A stretch of 64,000 nt of DNA. It comes from Telmatactis stephensoni. Its lineage: Eukaryota; Cnidaria; Anthozoa; Actiniaria; Isophelliidae. The translations under genes were made by a program, and so were the position numbers. Positions 47,288 to 57,609 of the stretch are shown piece after piece. The DNA is taken from assembly GCA_029948255.1 (NCBI GenBank), contig JALIZF010001867.1:434001-498000 (forward strand), given 5' to 3'. The notes beneath the pieces were generated by a model that saw only the letters and a list, made by a program, of their open reading frames with translations, was not told the DNA's origin and made no database searches. Each line of letters begins with the position of its first letter. The stretch's first letter is position 1.

Positions 47288-47663
47288 TAATAATCTTTCA
47301 TATTCAAATTTAAAAATCCCTCAAGAATACAAACACTATATTCTTAATTTGATGAACAATAGATACCCCAAAAGAATTGTGGTATAGAGAGAGGTATGAA
47401 ACGTCATAATGCTAAAGGCTTATTCAGTTCCTGTAACTTTGCAAGGCCTGGTCACATGACACATGTCACTAAGATATCAATATTCAGAAAGACAAAAAAG
47501 GAGCATCTTTGGACTAGTACTCTTAATAAGTTTCGGCCTTTGTTTTTTGAAATTGCAATTATTTTACAAAGGTTACATTATGACTGACTGGCAAGCCATG
47601 CCGGTCAGCTATACATTCCTTTAAAAAAATCAGGTTTTCAAAAAATTCTGTCACTCAAATTCA

Positions 47664-47737
47664 TAGTCTCCTTCGCAGCCGTTTTTAGTCTCGTCACGCC
47701 AGGCGAATTCGACTAAAAACGGCTGCGAAGGAGACTA
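47664..47737. mobile_element. 74-bp perfect hairpin insertion with 9-bp TSD
   Basis: The arms TAGTCTCCTTCGCAGCCGTT (continuing TTTAGTC; 27 bp) are perfectly inverted around a 20-bp loop. TCAAATTCA flanks both sides (47655-47663 and 47738-47746), while the unit 1 flank near 35466 has it once. An extreme minimal MITE; the 8-9-bp duplication fits a hAT or MULE mobiliser. Confidence 0.9.
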
Positions 47738-48180
47738 TCAAATTCATGAACAGTGAACTTTGACAGCATTACCCCCTCCCCTTAAGGAAAAATCTTCAGT
47801 GTAGAGGGGTGCCCCCAAGTTTTTGGTTTGATGTACGTACAATCGAACCAACACTAACGGCCACTCAACAGGTTATAACTTTTCCCTTTTTGTCTCTGGG
47901 ACTGGGCCGTAAATATTACCAAAAAATATTTTGAAGACAGTTTCCTTAGCTAGTTGTTGGGGGAACTTCGCCACCTGTCTCTGTGTTGTGTACAGCTCGG
48001 TAAAAATCAGTTTTTTTAAACAGAGGAATGCTTTATGTTAGTTTTGACTCTTTAGCGTGGGTTTTTCATAAAGAGCCGCCACATATTTTTGAATGTTTCT
48101 CTGAAAAACGTTCCAAATTAAATCAAAAGACTAAGTAAATCGCATAAGAAGCAGTCATGCAACTGTCCCAAAGGGTCATT

Positions 48181-48213
48181 GTCTACTTGCTCTTCTTGAA
48201 TTGGTACCATTTA
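48181..48213 (-). pseudogene. scar of the deleted B-alpha gene in unit 2 (last ~10 codons)
   Basis: The sequence 47757-48212 matches the 3' flank of B-alpha1 (37679-38142), up to and including the codons for the C-terminal KKSK-type end and stop. It then jumps, at ggtaccattta/taattttgaa, to sequence that belongs to the 3' flank of B-beta (compare 56438). The body of B-alpha and the LINE remnant are missing from this unit. Confidence 0.8.
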
Positions 48214-48377
48214 TAATTTTGAATATTTTACTCAACAATCTTACTCTGATTGGGGCAACATTGTGTGAATTACTTGTTTCTTTTGATTCAGTGAAACACC
48301 AAAGACTAAATAAACCCTGCAAGCAGACACCTGCTACAAGTGCATGACTTGAGGAGGTTAAATGAAAGCGTTATTGT

Positions 48378-49374
48378 CTACTTGCTCTTCTTGAATTGGT
48401 ACAATTTAAAAAAGAAAATGCCAATATTACAAAGTGCAATCATTGTTGCACCACCTAAACTTAAATTGCTTGGAATGAGTAAGAATATCGTAACTTGCAA
48501 GATAAACCCAAAAACTATTCCTGAACTTCGAGCAAGGGAAATAATAAAGGCTCTATCCATTCTCAATGCATGATTGATGAAATTCTGCCCTATAGCTGCC
48601 AAAATTCCAACACAAATAGCATACAAATAATCAGGGCTTTTACAAAATGGGAATTGAAATCCTTTATCAAAATAAGAACCAAAGATGGAACACACCAGAG
48701 CAACTCCACCGTAATACAAGATGATCACTGTGGACTTGATCTTGTTTTTACCAAGCACTCTTATAGTTATAATGTTACAACTGCGAAACAATGCAGAAAG
48801 TAACGCCAGAAGTGCAGGTACAAGAATGTTTTTATACTCAGGGGCATTGTCTGGATGTCCAAATATGAATGTTGGTCGTGCAATCATAGTAACACCAACC
48901 AGGCTGAGGACAAGAAGTATGCCATAAATCCAATGCAAACGCTCCTTTAGGATTATTCTTGCAAAAAGAGCAACAAACACTGGACTCGTAAATCCAAGAA
49001 CTGTAGCATCTCCTAATGGCATGTTTTGAACGGCATAATATCGAAGTAACGTTCCAGTACCGAGGAATCCCCTCAAAACCAGAAGTATCATTATCTTCCA
49101 AGAGAATATCACCTTTTCGTTTGAAAACACAATTGATGGAATTGTAACTACGAGCTGGATGGCATAACTGATGATTCCAATTTCAAAGACTGGAAGAACA
49201 GTGCAGAGCTTTGCAAACATATTGGTGAATACCAACATCAGAGCAGACAAGATTGCAAGACAAACCCCCCAAACTGAACGACATTGGTGCATCAGCTTCA
49301 CTCCGCTTCACTCTTGATGATTTGGGAGTAATATCTGTAATATGGAGTGGTTCAACTGTTAAATCTTTCTCCAT
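48378..49374 (-). CDS. SLC35G-like transporter, subtype B-beta, unit 2, with 5' frameshift
   Basis: Nearly identical to the unit 1 B-beta gene, including PALLALLSALFRSCNII and the KKSK end. A 10-bp tandem duplication (cttcactccg, about 49296-49305) shifts the frame after codon 22 from the original ATG at 49374. That ATG then reads into a short, out-of-frame product. An in-frame internal ATG at 49292 would give about 304 residues lacking only the predicted cytosolic N-terminus, with all helices retained. So it may be a pseudogene or an N-terminally shortened functional gene. Confidence 0.75.
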
Positions 49375-49879
49375 CTTGCCTTAGTCTTGTATCAATCGTC
49401 GCGTGACTCCTTCCAACGTTTATTTCCGGTCGTCGCTTTCTTGACCTCGTTCCCAGGCGTTTGGGGTTTGTTTCTTCTTCTTCTTCCTCTTCTTCTTCCG
49501 AGTTGAGCCCACCTCCTTCTATGAAGATTCTTGTGAGCTTTGTGCAGGGTGAGGGTGCTCAACGTAAAACGTTTTTCTATAAATATTAATGCTTATTCAG
49601 CGTTTTGGTTTTTGCCGAGTGGTCATTATTTTGTGCAGTAAAATTGTTTTGTCACACATCACCTGCTGATGATGCAAAAGTACAAATTCCAAACCTTACG
49701 TGACTCATCGACCGTTTCTAAGAAATTTTAATTCCTTTTCGATGGTATATCTAACAACTTCAGCAATTTTAATACAAAGATTCTAAATTTGTATTTTATA
49801 CAAATAATAATGTCCTTATAATTAAATTCTGAGTTGGCATAATACTTCGGCAAATAAAAAAGGAGAGAAGTTCATGAAA

Positions 49880-50600
49880 ACTGTTCTTTTATTTAAACAC
49901 AGTTTAGACTAACATTTGCCCCAAAAGCAACGTAGCTCAACAAGGTGGCACACGTAAGCAATAATTTACAAAAGATTGGAAAAACTAGCAGAAGCAAACA
50001 AACAAACAAAATTTAATGTCGCAATACACATATTACATATACATTTCCACAAGTCAATGCAGCCGAGGTAAACAGTGAATTTCGTTGAGCAGCATAAAGA
50101 GGACATTCAAAGAAAAAAATACATAACTGATTCATTTCCAATGTTACAGCTTGCATTTGGGAGGATATGAAACAAATGAGGCAAAATTGTTTTCTCAAAT
50201 ACCCCAGTTATCTGGATGAGTAGTTACTGTTGTTTGCAACAAAATGTTTACATCCAACAACTTCTGGGATTTAAGTGGATAAGAGACTATGAGGAACTGC
50301 CAACTTGCCAAAGTATCATTTTTATTCAGCATTATATACCAAGTTTATACCCTAAAGTGGCTTTTTCAGTGACACCACCACTACATTTAATATTGTGTAT
50401 AAATCACTAGCACAAACAAAATACACCATATCAAACAAACTCATCTCACAAATACAAATGACCCAGACCAAACACGGCTTTCCTACATATTATTACACAA
50501 TGTGCCTTTTTATGAAAAATAGAATCAATCGAAGGGTTCGCTGCGAAAATGACCTAATTGACTTTTTGATGGATGTCCTGAGATAAATTTTTCCAGCATA
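49880..50600. mobile_element. LINE-derived insert in unit 2-3 spacer
   Basis: Homologous to 31550-31960, including the minus-strand FFFECPLYAAQ motif at 50013-50200 and a (CAAA)n tail near 49997-50010. The corresponding place in the 1-2 spacer lacks most of it, and the 3-4 spacer has only its edges (about 58200-58330). The frame has several changes and is not functional. Confidence 0.6.
50013..50200 (-). pseudogene. LINE-type fragment, second copy of FFFECPLYAAQ segment
   Basis: Paralog of 31550-31735 on the same strand. It preserves F-F-F-E-C-P-L-Y-A-A-Q-R-N but has lost upstream cysteines. Non-functional remnant of a non-LTR reverse transcriptase. Confidence 0.6.
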
Positions 50601-51909
50601 GGAAAGTTAATTATACCATTGAAAAAATATCATCAATAAGTTACTTAGGTCATTTTCACATTGGACCCTTCAATTGTGCAACACAAGAATAAAAATCTCA
50701 AAAATTAAATATGTTTACTCAAAAAAACATGGGAACTTAAAAGTAAGGATGACCTTGTTGTTCTCATTTTTCACATTTTTATTTAATTTTAAATAAAGTA
50801 TTAATAATCAAATATGTTACATCAATCAAATATCAATAAATATACAATTTCTATTTGTTTTATAACAAAGAGATATGAAAAATATCATGTGCAGGATAAA
50901 ATAGACAAGTCTAAAAATAAAGAGTATAACTGTATTCTTAAATAACTTCACATGCATTAGGGGACATATTGCTAGGATAATATATTCCTCTTGTTTGTAC
51001 TGCCTTAGCCTGTATAGTAGGCATTCATGTGTGGGGATTTTGGGAGTAGAGGGATCTCCACACAGGAACATATACATGTGATACAGGCTAGAATAGTTTT
51101 ATTAGCTTCTGTATACTTTACAGTACAATAGATAAATGCTAATGAATAAATCATAATAAATGAATAAATTTAATTTAATTTAAATCCACATTTCTGGATG
51201 TAAAAATTTTATTTGGAAAAATTCAGTTCCTGGAAAAAAGGAAAAATCTCCTACCCTGTAATTAAGCTGAGATTACTTTTCTAATCCCTTCATGAAACAA
51301 GGGAAAAGAAACCCCTGCTAGCCCTCATGATTTACACATCCACATTTCTGGATGTAAAAATCATGGTCTATTTGAAAAACCGATTTCAAAATATTTTATA
51401 TGTAAAATATGTCATCATGTGCCTGATAGCTTCACTCCCAAGCAGAAGTTTTTCCCTTTGCTTGCTGGAAATGCTGAGGATAAGAAAAATCATCTGTGTA
51501 GAGGTTACTACCATGCAAAATTATGTCCACCTGTAAGTTCCCTAGTGTGTTCCAAGCTATAAAAAGTATAAGGTAGCATGTTGTCAAATTTGTTTGTGTC
51601 CAATTATATATTTATTCATTTCTTTCCAGACAGCACTCATTCTACTTATCACCTATGTATGTTGTCATTTGTAATGGAAAGGATGCATATATAAAAATAT
51701 TGATATTTACTATATATAGACAACAGAGTGATACACTCTACATATGCAGTAAATACATGAACCATTCTTTTTGATTTATAATGTATATTTTTACATATAT
51801 TTCTTATATTTATAGTCATTATTATTATCATCATCATCATCATTACTAATATTGTCATCATTAAATATCATTATTATGGATGAAATGTTATGATATAATT
51901 TGAATCAAA

Positions 51910-52944
51910 TTATACATGCCCAGAAGATGCTTTCTTTTTGTATTGCAACCAATTAAAAAGGAAAATAACAATGTTACATAGCGTAATCACTGATGCACCT
52001 CCAAAACTTAAACCACTTGGAGTAAGTGAAAATATTATTACTTGAAAAATAAAACCAAATACTATACCCGAACTTTGTCCAAGGGCAACAATAAAAGCCT
52101 TATCAAGTCGAAGTGCTTCATTCATGAAAAACTGAACCAAATATGCAAACACTCCTACACATAAAGCATATAGATAATCAAAGTTTTGGCAAAAAGGGAA
52201 CTGAAATCCTCTGTCTAAGTAAGAACCAAGGAAAGAATAAACCAGTCCAACCAAACCATAGTAGAATAATATCACTCTTGATTTGATTTTGTGTGTTACA
52301 AGTGTTCTGACAAGAACCATGGATAAACTTGAGGACGCAGCAGATAATACAGCCACAAGAGATGGTACAAGAATGTTTTTATACTCAGGGGCATTGTCTG
52401 GATGTCCAAATATAAATGTTGGTCGTGCAATCATAGTTATACCAACTAGACTGAGGACAAGAAGTATGCCATAAATCCAATGCAAACGCTCCTTCAAGAT
52501 TATTCTTGCAAAAAGAGCAACAAACACTGGGATCGTAAATCCAAGAACTGTAGCATCCCCTAGGGGCATGTTTTGAACCGCATAAAGTCTAGAAACCATT
52601 CCACATGTTCCAGTGAAACCTCTTAGAAGTAAGACGAACATAATTTTCCAAGAAAAGACTATCTTGTCGTTGTAATAGATGAGATGTGGTAAAGTACAGA
52701 TGAGTTGTATGATGAATCTGAATACTCCAATCTCCAACACGGGAAGAACAGTACAGAGCTTTGCAAATAAATTCATCGAAACAAGCGTCAAAGAAGACAA
52801 GATTGCAAAAGATATACCAAGTAGTGGCCGACAATGTTGCTTTAGCTTGGAATCTTTAGGAGTAATGTCTGCAATGTAAAGAGGTTCAAGAACTCCGTTC
52901 TCTATTCGCTCAATGTGATTAAGCTTACTTCTCGCCGACGCCAT
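51910..52944 (-). CDS. SLC35G-like transporter, subtype A, unit 3 (A3)
   Basis: An intact single-exon gene of 344 residues starting at MASARSKLNHIERIENG. Two EamA domains and about ten helices. It differs from A1 at scattered positions (CGMVSRL in place of SAMVTRF; GFTIPVF in the core; VAVLSAASSSLSMVLVRTL at the start of domain 2). The tail is K-K-K-A-S-S-G-H-V. Its domain-2 differences are shared with the broken A4 copy (for example the LVRTLVTHKIKSRVILF type), so A3 and A4 are the closest pair. Upstream it lacks the CAC/CAT-rich leader seen before A1 and A2. Confidence 0.9.
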   Translation of the reverse strand: MASARSKLNHIERIENGVLEPLYIADITPKDSKLKQHCRPLLGISFAILSSLTLVSMNLFAKLCTVLPVLEIGVFRFIIQLICTLPHLIYYNDKIVFSWKIMFVLLLRGFTGTCGMVSRLYAVQNMPLGDATVLGFTIPVFVALFARIILKERLHWIYGILLVLSLVGITMIARPTFIFGHPDNAPEYKNILVPSLVAVLSAASSSLSMVLVRTLVTHKIKSRVILFYYGLVGLVYSFLGSYLDRGFQFPFCQNFDYLYALCVGVFAYLVQFFMNEALRLDKAFIVALGQSSGIVFGFIFQVIIFSLTPSGLSFGGASVITLCNIVIFLFNWLQYKKKASSGHV

Positions 52945-52978
52945 TACAACTCTATGGAAGAACTACAAGAAAGTAACA

Positions 52979-53690
52979 CTAATTCTTGGTTTTCAAGCAG
53001 GCCGTCATGTTGGTGGTCATGATCAATAACCACCAACATGTCTGCCATGTCTTTTGTTTCCTGGGGTAATGAATAATCCCCACTCTAATCCCCGGGCAGT
53101 TCATGAGCCAGCGATGTACCAAATACTGCGTGACATCGTCTTTAGTTCCTGTAACACAATGGGCCCTTTGCAGCACCTGATCACGTGACACATGTCACTA
53201 AAATATCAATATTCAGAAAGAGCATCTTTGGAGTTAGTCTTACTAAGTTTGAGCCTTTTTCGGTATATTGGAAAAGATTTGTGATTTATGCCAGTCAGCT
53301 TCGATTCTGAGTCAGCTATACATTCCTTTAAAAAAAGGGTTTTCAAAAAATTTTGTCACTCAAATTCATGAACAGTGCTAATTAAAAGGTGCTCTTTCTA
53401 GCGCTGCTGTTTCATTCTGTCATCAAACTGATCGCGGTGATATTTTTGTCCTGTCACGTGACCAGATCCTGCAAAGGGACTATTGACTGCAGTTGTCTTG
53501 TTTACTTCTTTGACTTCTTGGGACCGCTCTGGAAGTTGTGTGCTAACGTTGTACTAACGAATGAAATGATATCTTTTGTGGATTTAATTTGCAGGTTTCC
53601 CCCTCTGATATAGCCTGTAAGTAACCGGTCTGTCCGGCCTTACTGTGAGAGGGCAAGGAAATGAGGGTTATACAAACTAGGATGGGAGGA
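52979..53690. repeat. 5' flank of A3, degraded copy of the unit flank
   Basis: No gene. Matches 34970-35770 with several small deletions. A short palindrome ccaccaacatg / catgttggtgg occurs at about 53009-53039. Confidence 0.65.
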
Positions 53691-55072
53691 CATAGCGGAA
53701 AAACAGCTAAGTAATTGTTTTCATAGTTTATTCATAAACTGATAATGAGGCATGAAAAACAGTAACTGCTACACCTTTACTGGCTTTAGTAAAAACTTTC
53801 AGTTCACAAAACATTGTGATGTTACAATAAAGCTTCACGGATATTTATTAATTAAAAACGATTTTTTTCTGTTGATCAAAATGTTACCTTTCCCAAAGTA
53901 CAGGGCATTATATGTCAGAGACCCATGCACCAAATTTTGATATTAACGCGAGGTCTGTACAGAGAAATACGAGGTCTGATATTTCTTTGTACAGACCGAG
54001 CAAGCGAGTTTAATAAGTTGTTTATTATATATGGCATGTTTTTCAATTTTCATCTCCTTTTTTGGTTGGCATTTCGATATTTTACTTCCGGTTTATAGGA
54101 GCGCGCGCGCGTCTACGATTCGCGCCTTTTAATTTTGCAAGTTTGCAAACGGGAGAACGGGCACAAATCCAGCGAACATGTCAAATTCAAAGACGCGGGT
54201 ACCAAGTTTTGGAAATAATTCACAAACAAAGATTTCTGTCTGCATTACCTTTTCAAAGAAAGAAGAAGAGTCTTTTTTGATAACTTTTGGAGCTGATTTG
54301 AAATTATAAAGTGGACATTTTTTTACTTTGACACGATAAGTTTACCGAGAGATTGGTTCGTTCAACGTTCGATGGACTCAAGGTGCGTTTTCCAAACGTT
54401 AACGTTAACGAAATATTTCAGTGAAGTTGCTACTAAAGACTTGGAGATAACACTAAGCTCAAGTTTACTTTGGACCTCAAAAAGAGAAAAAACATTTGAC
54501 ATTGACTCCAGAGTTCGCCGAGGTAGTTTTCAGGATTGAAATAACTCAAAACTGTAAGTTTAATCTATGATTGTTTAGCTCAGTATGAAAGTATTTTTGT
54601 GAAGAATGACGTCCTTAATTTGATTGTGAAATTTTTGTACCGTACGAGAATTGTTTTCTTATGATCGATTAAAAATATAATTATTTTGCTCGACGAGTAA
54701 TTGTTAGAATGCATGGAACAAAAGTAGTTTAGTATTAAGTTTTGTTAGTTTAACTACTTTCCGTTTTGAAAAATTGTTTGAACGATGCGTTGTAAGTTAA
54801 TTCTTGGTGTGTTTTCAAAATAGTTTGCGGTCCGGGATATTTTCTGTAATCGCCCACGGGCATTATGGGGGAATCTATACCGTCAAACAGCCAATCAGAG
54901 CGCACGAACTCACCGGAAGTAGTTTGTGCCATATAATTTTTATTATTTTGTTGTTTGTGTCTAAAACCGGGATCTAAAACGGCTTGTATGCAAAGTATTG
55001 AGCTTTAAAACTTATGGTGTCCTTAGTAATGAGAGTCTATTAAAAACGTTTGTCCACCCTGTCTTTTAGGAT
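53690..55072. mobile_element. ~1.4-kb insertion in unit 3 A flank
   Basis: Unit 1 reads continuously from caaactaggatgggag to tatataggttgctttctt. In unit 3 these are separated by about 1.38 kb. The insert contains a strong hairpin (ggtctgtacagagaaata / tatttctttgtacagacc, 53953-53998), a GC-rich gcgcgcgcgcg patch and, near its right side, a caatcagagcgcacgaactc phrase. No transposase or gene was recognised. It may be more than one nested element. Confidence 0.6.
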
Positions 55073-55141
55073 ATATAGGTTGCTTTCTTGACCTTTCATA
55101 CCTTTTGACCTTTTTTACATTTATCACATTTGGATTTGTAG

Positions 55142-55336
55142 AGGGGCTCGTAAGGAAGATATGGAAACCGCAAAACAGCAAAGAAAATTGAGAAAAAACT
55201 GCAACAAAAATCGTCAAAATCCCCACAACCGCAAATCGCGTAAGTTCAAAACCGCAACTTTAAAATAACAAATAACCGCAAAACCACATCAAAAATAACG
55301 CAAAACCGCATCACCGCAAACCCTTACATCTCCCTT
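55142..55336. mobile_element. 195-bp A/C-rich insertion with 8-bp TSD
   Basis: ATTTGTAG occurs at 55134-55141 and 55337-55344 but only once at the matching place in unit 1 (about 35837). The insert is rich in aaccgcaaa words. Its ends (agggg...gtaagg and ccttac...tccctt) are roughly inverted. An 8-bp duplication fits a hAT-type mobiliser. Confidence 0.75.
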
Positions 55337-55384
55337 ATTTGTAGTGTCCCTGTCAAACATTAATGATCGACACCAACAAATTCT

Positions 55385-55847
55385 AAGCATCTCCTAATGG
55401 CATGTTTCGAACGGCATAATATCGAAGTATCGTTGCAGAAGCTCCGAGGAATACCCTCAAAACCAGAAGTATCATTATCTTCCAAGAGAATATCACCTTT
55501 TCATTGGAGGAGACAATTGGTGGAATTGTAACTACGAGCTGGATGGCGTAACTGATGATCCCAATTTCAAAGACTGGAATCATCTGATATCACACCACAT
55601 TTGATACGTGACGTGTGACGCGTCACAATTAAATCATCGCATGCGCATTAACATATATCGTGCATAGTATAACTGGAAGAACCGTGCAGAGCTTTGCAAA
55701 CATGTCAGTCAATACCAACATCAGAGCAGACAAGACTGCAAAACAAACTCCCCAAATTGGACGACATCGTTGTATCACCTTTACTCCTGATGACTTAGGA
55801 GCGATATCAGTGGCGTTGAGTGGTTCAATAGTTGAATTTTTCTCCAT
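55385..55847 (-). pseudogene. truncated, interrupted B-alpha gene, unit 3
   Basis: The start ATG (55847) and about 60 codons match B-alpha1, up to C-T-V-L-P-V. The frame is then broken by a 92-bp insert (55580-55671) flanked by ACTGGAA, and resumes at P-V-F-E-I-G through N-M-P-L-G-D-A. At 55385 it ends abruptly in unrelated unit-flank sequence, so helices 5 to 10 are gone. Its 5' flank matches B-alpha1 for about 145 bp and then joins the LINE remnant directly. Clearly non-functional. Confidence 0.9.
55580..55671. mobile_element. 92-bp insertion in the B-alpha pseudogene
   Basis: The insert lies between duplicated ACTGGAA (55573-55579 and 55672-55678), compared with one copy in B-alpha1. No clear terminal inverted repeats are seen, and the core has a tgacgtgtgacgcgtcac near-palindrome. 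Probably a short transposon-derived insert. Confidence 0.65.
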
Positions 55848-55990
55848 CTTTGTCTTGTCTGGTTTTAATCGTCTCGTGACCCCTAGCTCGCCTTGATCTC
55901 GTTCCCAGTCTTCCTGGTAGGCAGCGACCGGCGTACGTAATATCACAAGGAGCGCGTTTCTTATGTGTGACGTGGATAGACCGTTAGTAG

Positions 55991-56103
55991 GTTTATACTA
56001 AAAGGGATTATTACAAGTATACATTCTATCCAAGAGCAGTTATAAAATGGAATCAACTCCCAAGGAAAACAGCACTATATACTTCACTGACTGCATTTTC
56101 AAA
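55991..56103 (+). pseudogene. LINE reverse-transcriptase remnant, unit 3 copy
   Basis: Matches 40245-40357 (tatactaaaagggattatta onward) with few changes. Upstream is the B-alpha 5' flank, joined at gttta(t), which also occurs at both breakpoints in unit 1. This indicates deletion of about 990 bp between short direct repeats. Confidence 0.75.
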
Positions 56104-56137
56104 CATATGTCGACTTTATGTGTGTTATATAACATGT

Positions 56138-56425
56138 TTTATCCCACACCATAGAAAATACAGCAAATCAGAAAGCAGGAAAGCCATTGTATATTCGTCG
56201 GTATTCCACTCTTCCTTCCCACCATGCATTTGTATTTTCTATGGTAGTGGGATAAAATAGTTATACAATGCTTGATCTGTAGGCACATCATGGAAGTATC
56301 CTACTTGGTCCACGTGTATTTTCTTTGGTATACACCCTGCTAAAGGCCTCATGTGTACACAAGAAAATACAAGTGACTTGTGCGATATTCCACGGTATGC
56401 CACACGAAACCATTGTATAACTACT
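56138..56425. mobile_element. foldback insertion(s) after the unit 3 LINE remnant
   Basis: ttatcccacaccatagaaaa and its near-complement tattttctatggtagtggga lie about 100 bp apart (56138-56258). An outer pair tagttatacaatg / cattgtataacta spans 56258-56424. The region is absent from the matching place after the unit 1 LINE. It may be two nested foldback elements. Confidence 0.6.
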
Positions 56426-56601
56426 ATATATGTATTATAATTTTGAATATTTTACTCAACAATCTTACTCTGATTGGGGCAACATTGTGTGAATTACTTG
56501 TTTCTTTTGATTCAGTGAAACACCAAAGACTAAATAAACCCTGCAAGCAGACACCTGCTACAAGTGCATAACTTGAGGAGGTTAAACGAAAGCGTTATTG
56601 T

Positions 56602-57591
56602 CTACTTGCTCTTCTTGAACTGGTACCATTTAAAAAAGAAAATGCCAATGTTACAAAGTGCAATCATTGTTGCACCACCTAAACTTAAATTGCTGGGAAT
56701 GAGTAAGAATATCGTAACTTGCAAGATAAACCCAAAAACTATTCCTGAACTTCGAGCAAGGGAAATAATAAAGGCTCTATCCATTCTCAATGCATGATTG
56801 ATGAAATTCTGCCCCATAGTTGCCAAAATTCCAACACATATAGCATACAAATAATCAGGGCTTTTACAAAATGGGAATTGAAATCCTTTATCAAAATAAG
56901 AACCAGAGATGGAACATACCAGAGCAACTCCACCGTTATACAAGAGGATCACTGTGGACTTGATCTTGTTTTTACCAAGCACTCTTATAGTTATCATGTT
57001 ACAACTGCGAAACAATGCAGAGAGTACCGCCAGAAGAGCAGGTACAAGAATGTTTTTATACTCAGGCACATTGTCTGGATGTCCAAATATAAATGTTGGT
57101 CGTGCAATCATAGTAACACCAACCAGGCTGAGGACAAGAAGTATGCCATAAATCCAATGCAAACGCTCCTTTAGGATTATTCTTGCAAAAAGAGCAACAA
57201 ACACTGGACTCGTAAATCCAAGAACTGTAGCATCTCCTAATGGCATGTTTTGAACGGCATAATATCGAAGTAACGTTCCAGCAGTACCGAAGATTCCCCT
57301 CAAAACCAGAAGTATCATTATCTTCCAAGAGAATATCACATTTTCGTTTGAGAAGACAATTGATGGAATTATAACTACGAGCTGGATGGCGTAACTGATG
57401 CTCCCAATTTCAAAGACTGGAAGAACAGTGCAGAACTTTGCAAACAAATTGGTCAATACCAACATCAGAGCAGACAAGATTGCAAGACAAACTCCCCAAA
57501 CTGGACGACATTGTTGCATCAGCTTTTCTCTAGATGATTTAGGAGTAATATCTGTAATATGGAGTGGTTCAACAGTTGAATCTTTCTCCAT
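56602..57591 (-). CDS. SLC35G-like transporter, subtype B-beta, unit 3
   Basis: An intact single-exon gene of 329 residues starting at MEKDSTVEPLHITDITPK. It has one more residue than the unit 1 copy (an added Ala in G-T-A-G-T-L-L-R-Y-Y). Two EamA domains, about ten helices, the PLGDATVL and ILKER core, and a C-terminal K-K-S-K of the KKxx form. Domain 2 begins PALLAVLSALFRSCNMI. Its promoter-proximal flank carries an insertion of about 130 bp (57610-57741), the only B-beta copy with this. Confidence 0.9.
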   Translation of the reverse strand: MEKDSTVEPLHITDITPKSSREKLMQQCRPVWGVCLAILSALMLVLTNLFAKFCTVLPVFEIGSISYAIQLVVIIPSIVFSNENVIFSWKIMILLVLRGIFGTAGTLLRYYAVQNMPLGDATVLGFTSPVFVALFARIILKERLHWIYGILLVLSLVGVTMIARPTFIFGHPDNVPEYKNILVPALLAVLSALFRSCNMITIRVLGKNKIKSTVILLYNGGVALVCSISGSYFDKGFQFPFCKSPDYLYAICVGILATMGQNFINHALRMDRAFIISLARSSGIVFGFILQVTIFLLIPSNLSLGGATMIALCNIGIFFFKWYQFKKSK

Positions 57592-57609
57592 CTTGCCTTA
57601 GTCTTGTAT

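Noticed and set aside
54062..54280. Plus-strand frame with an Arg/Gln-rich tail near a GC-rich patch
   Set aside because: It lies inside the 1.4-kb insertion, shows no domain and has no splice partners.
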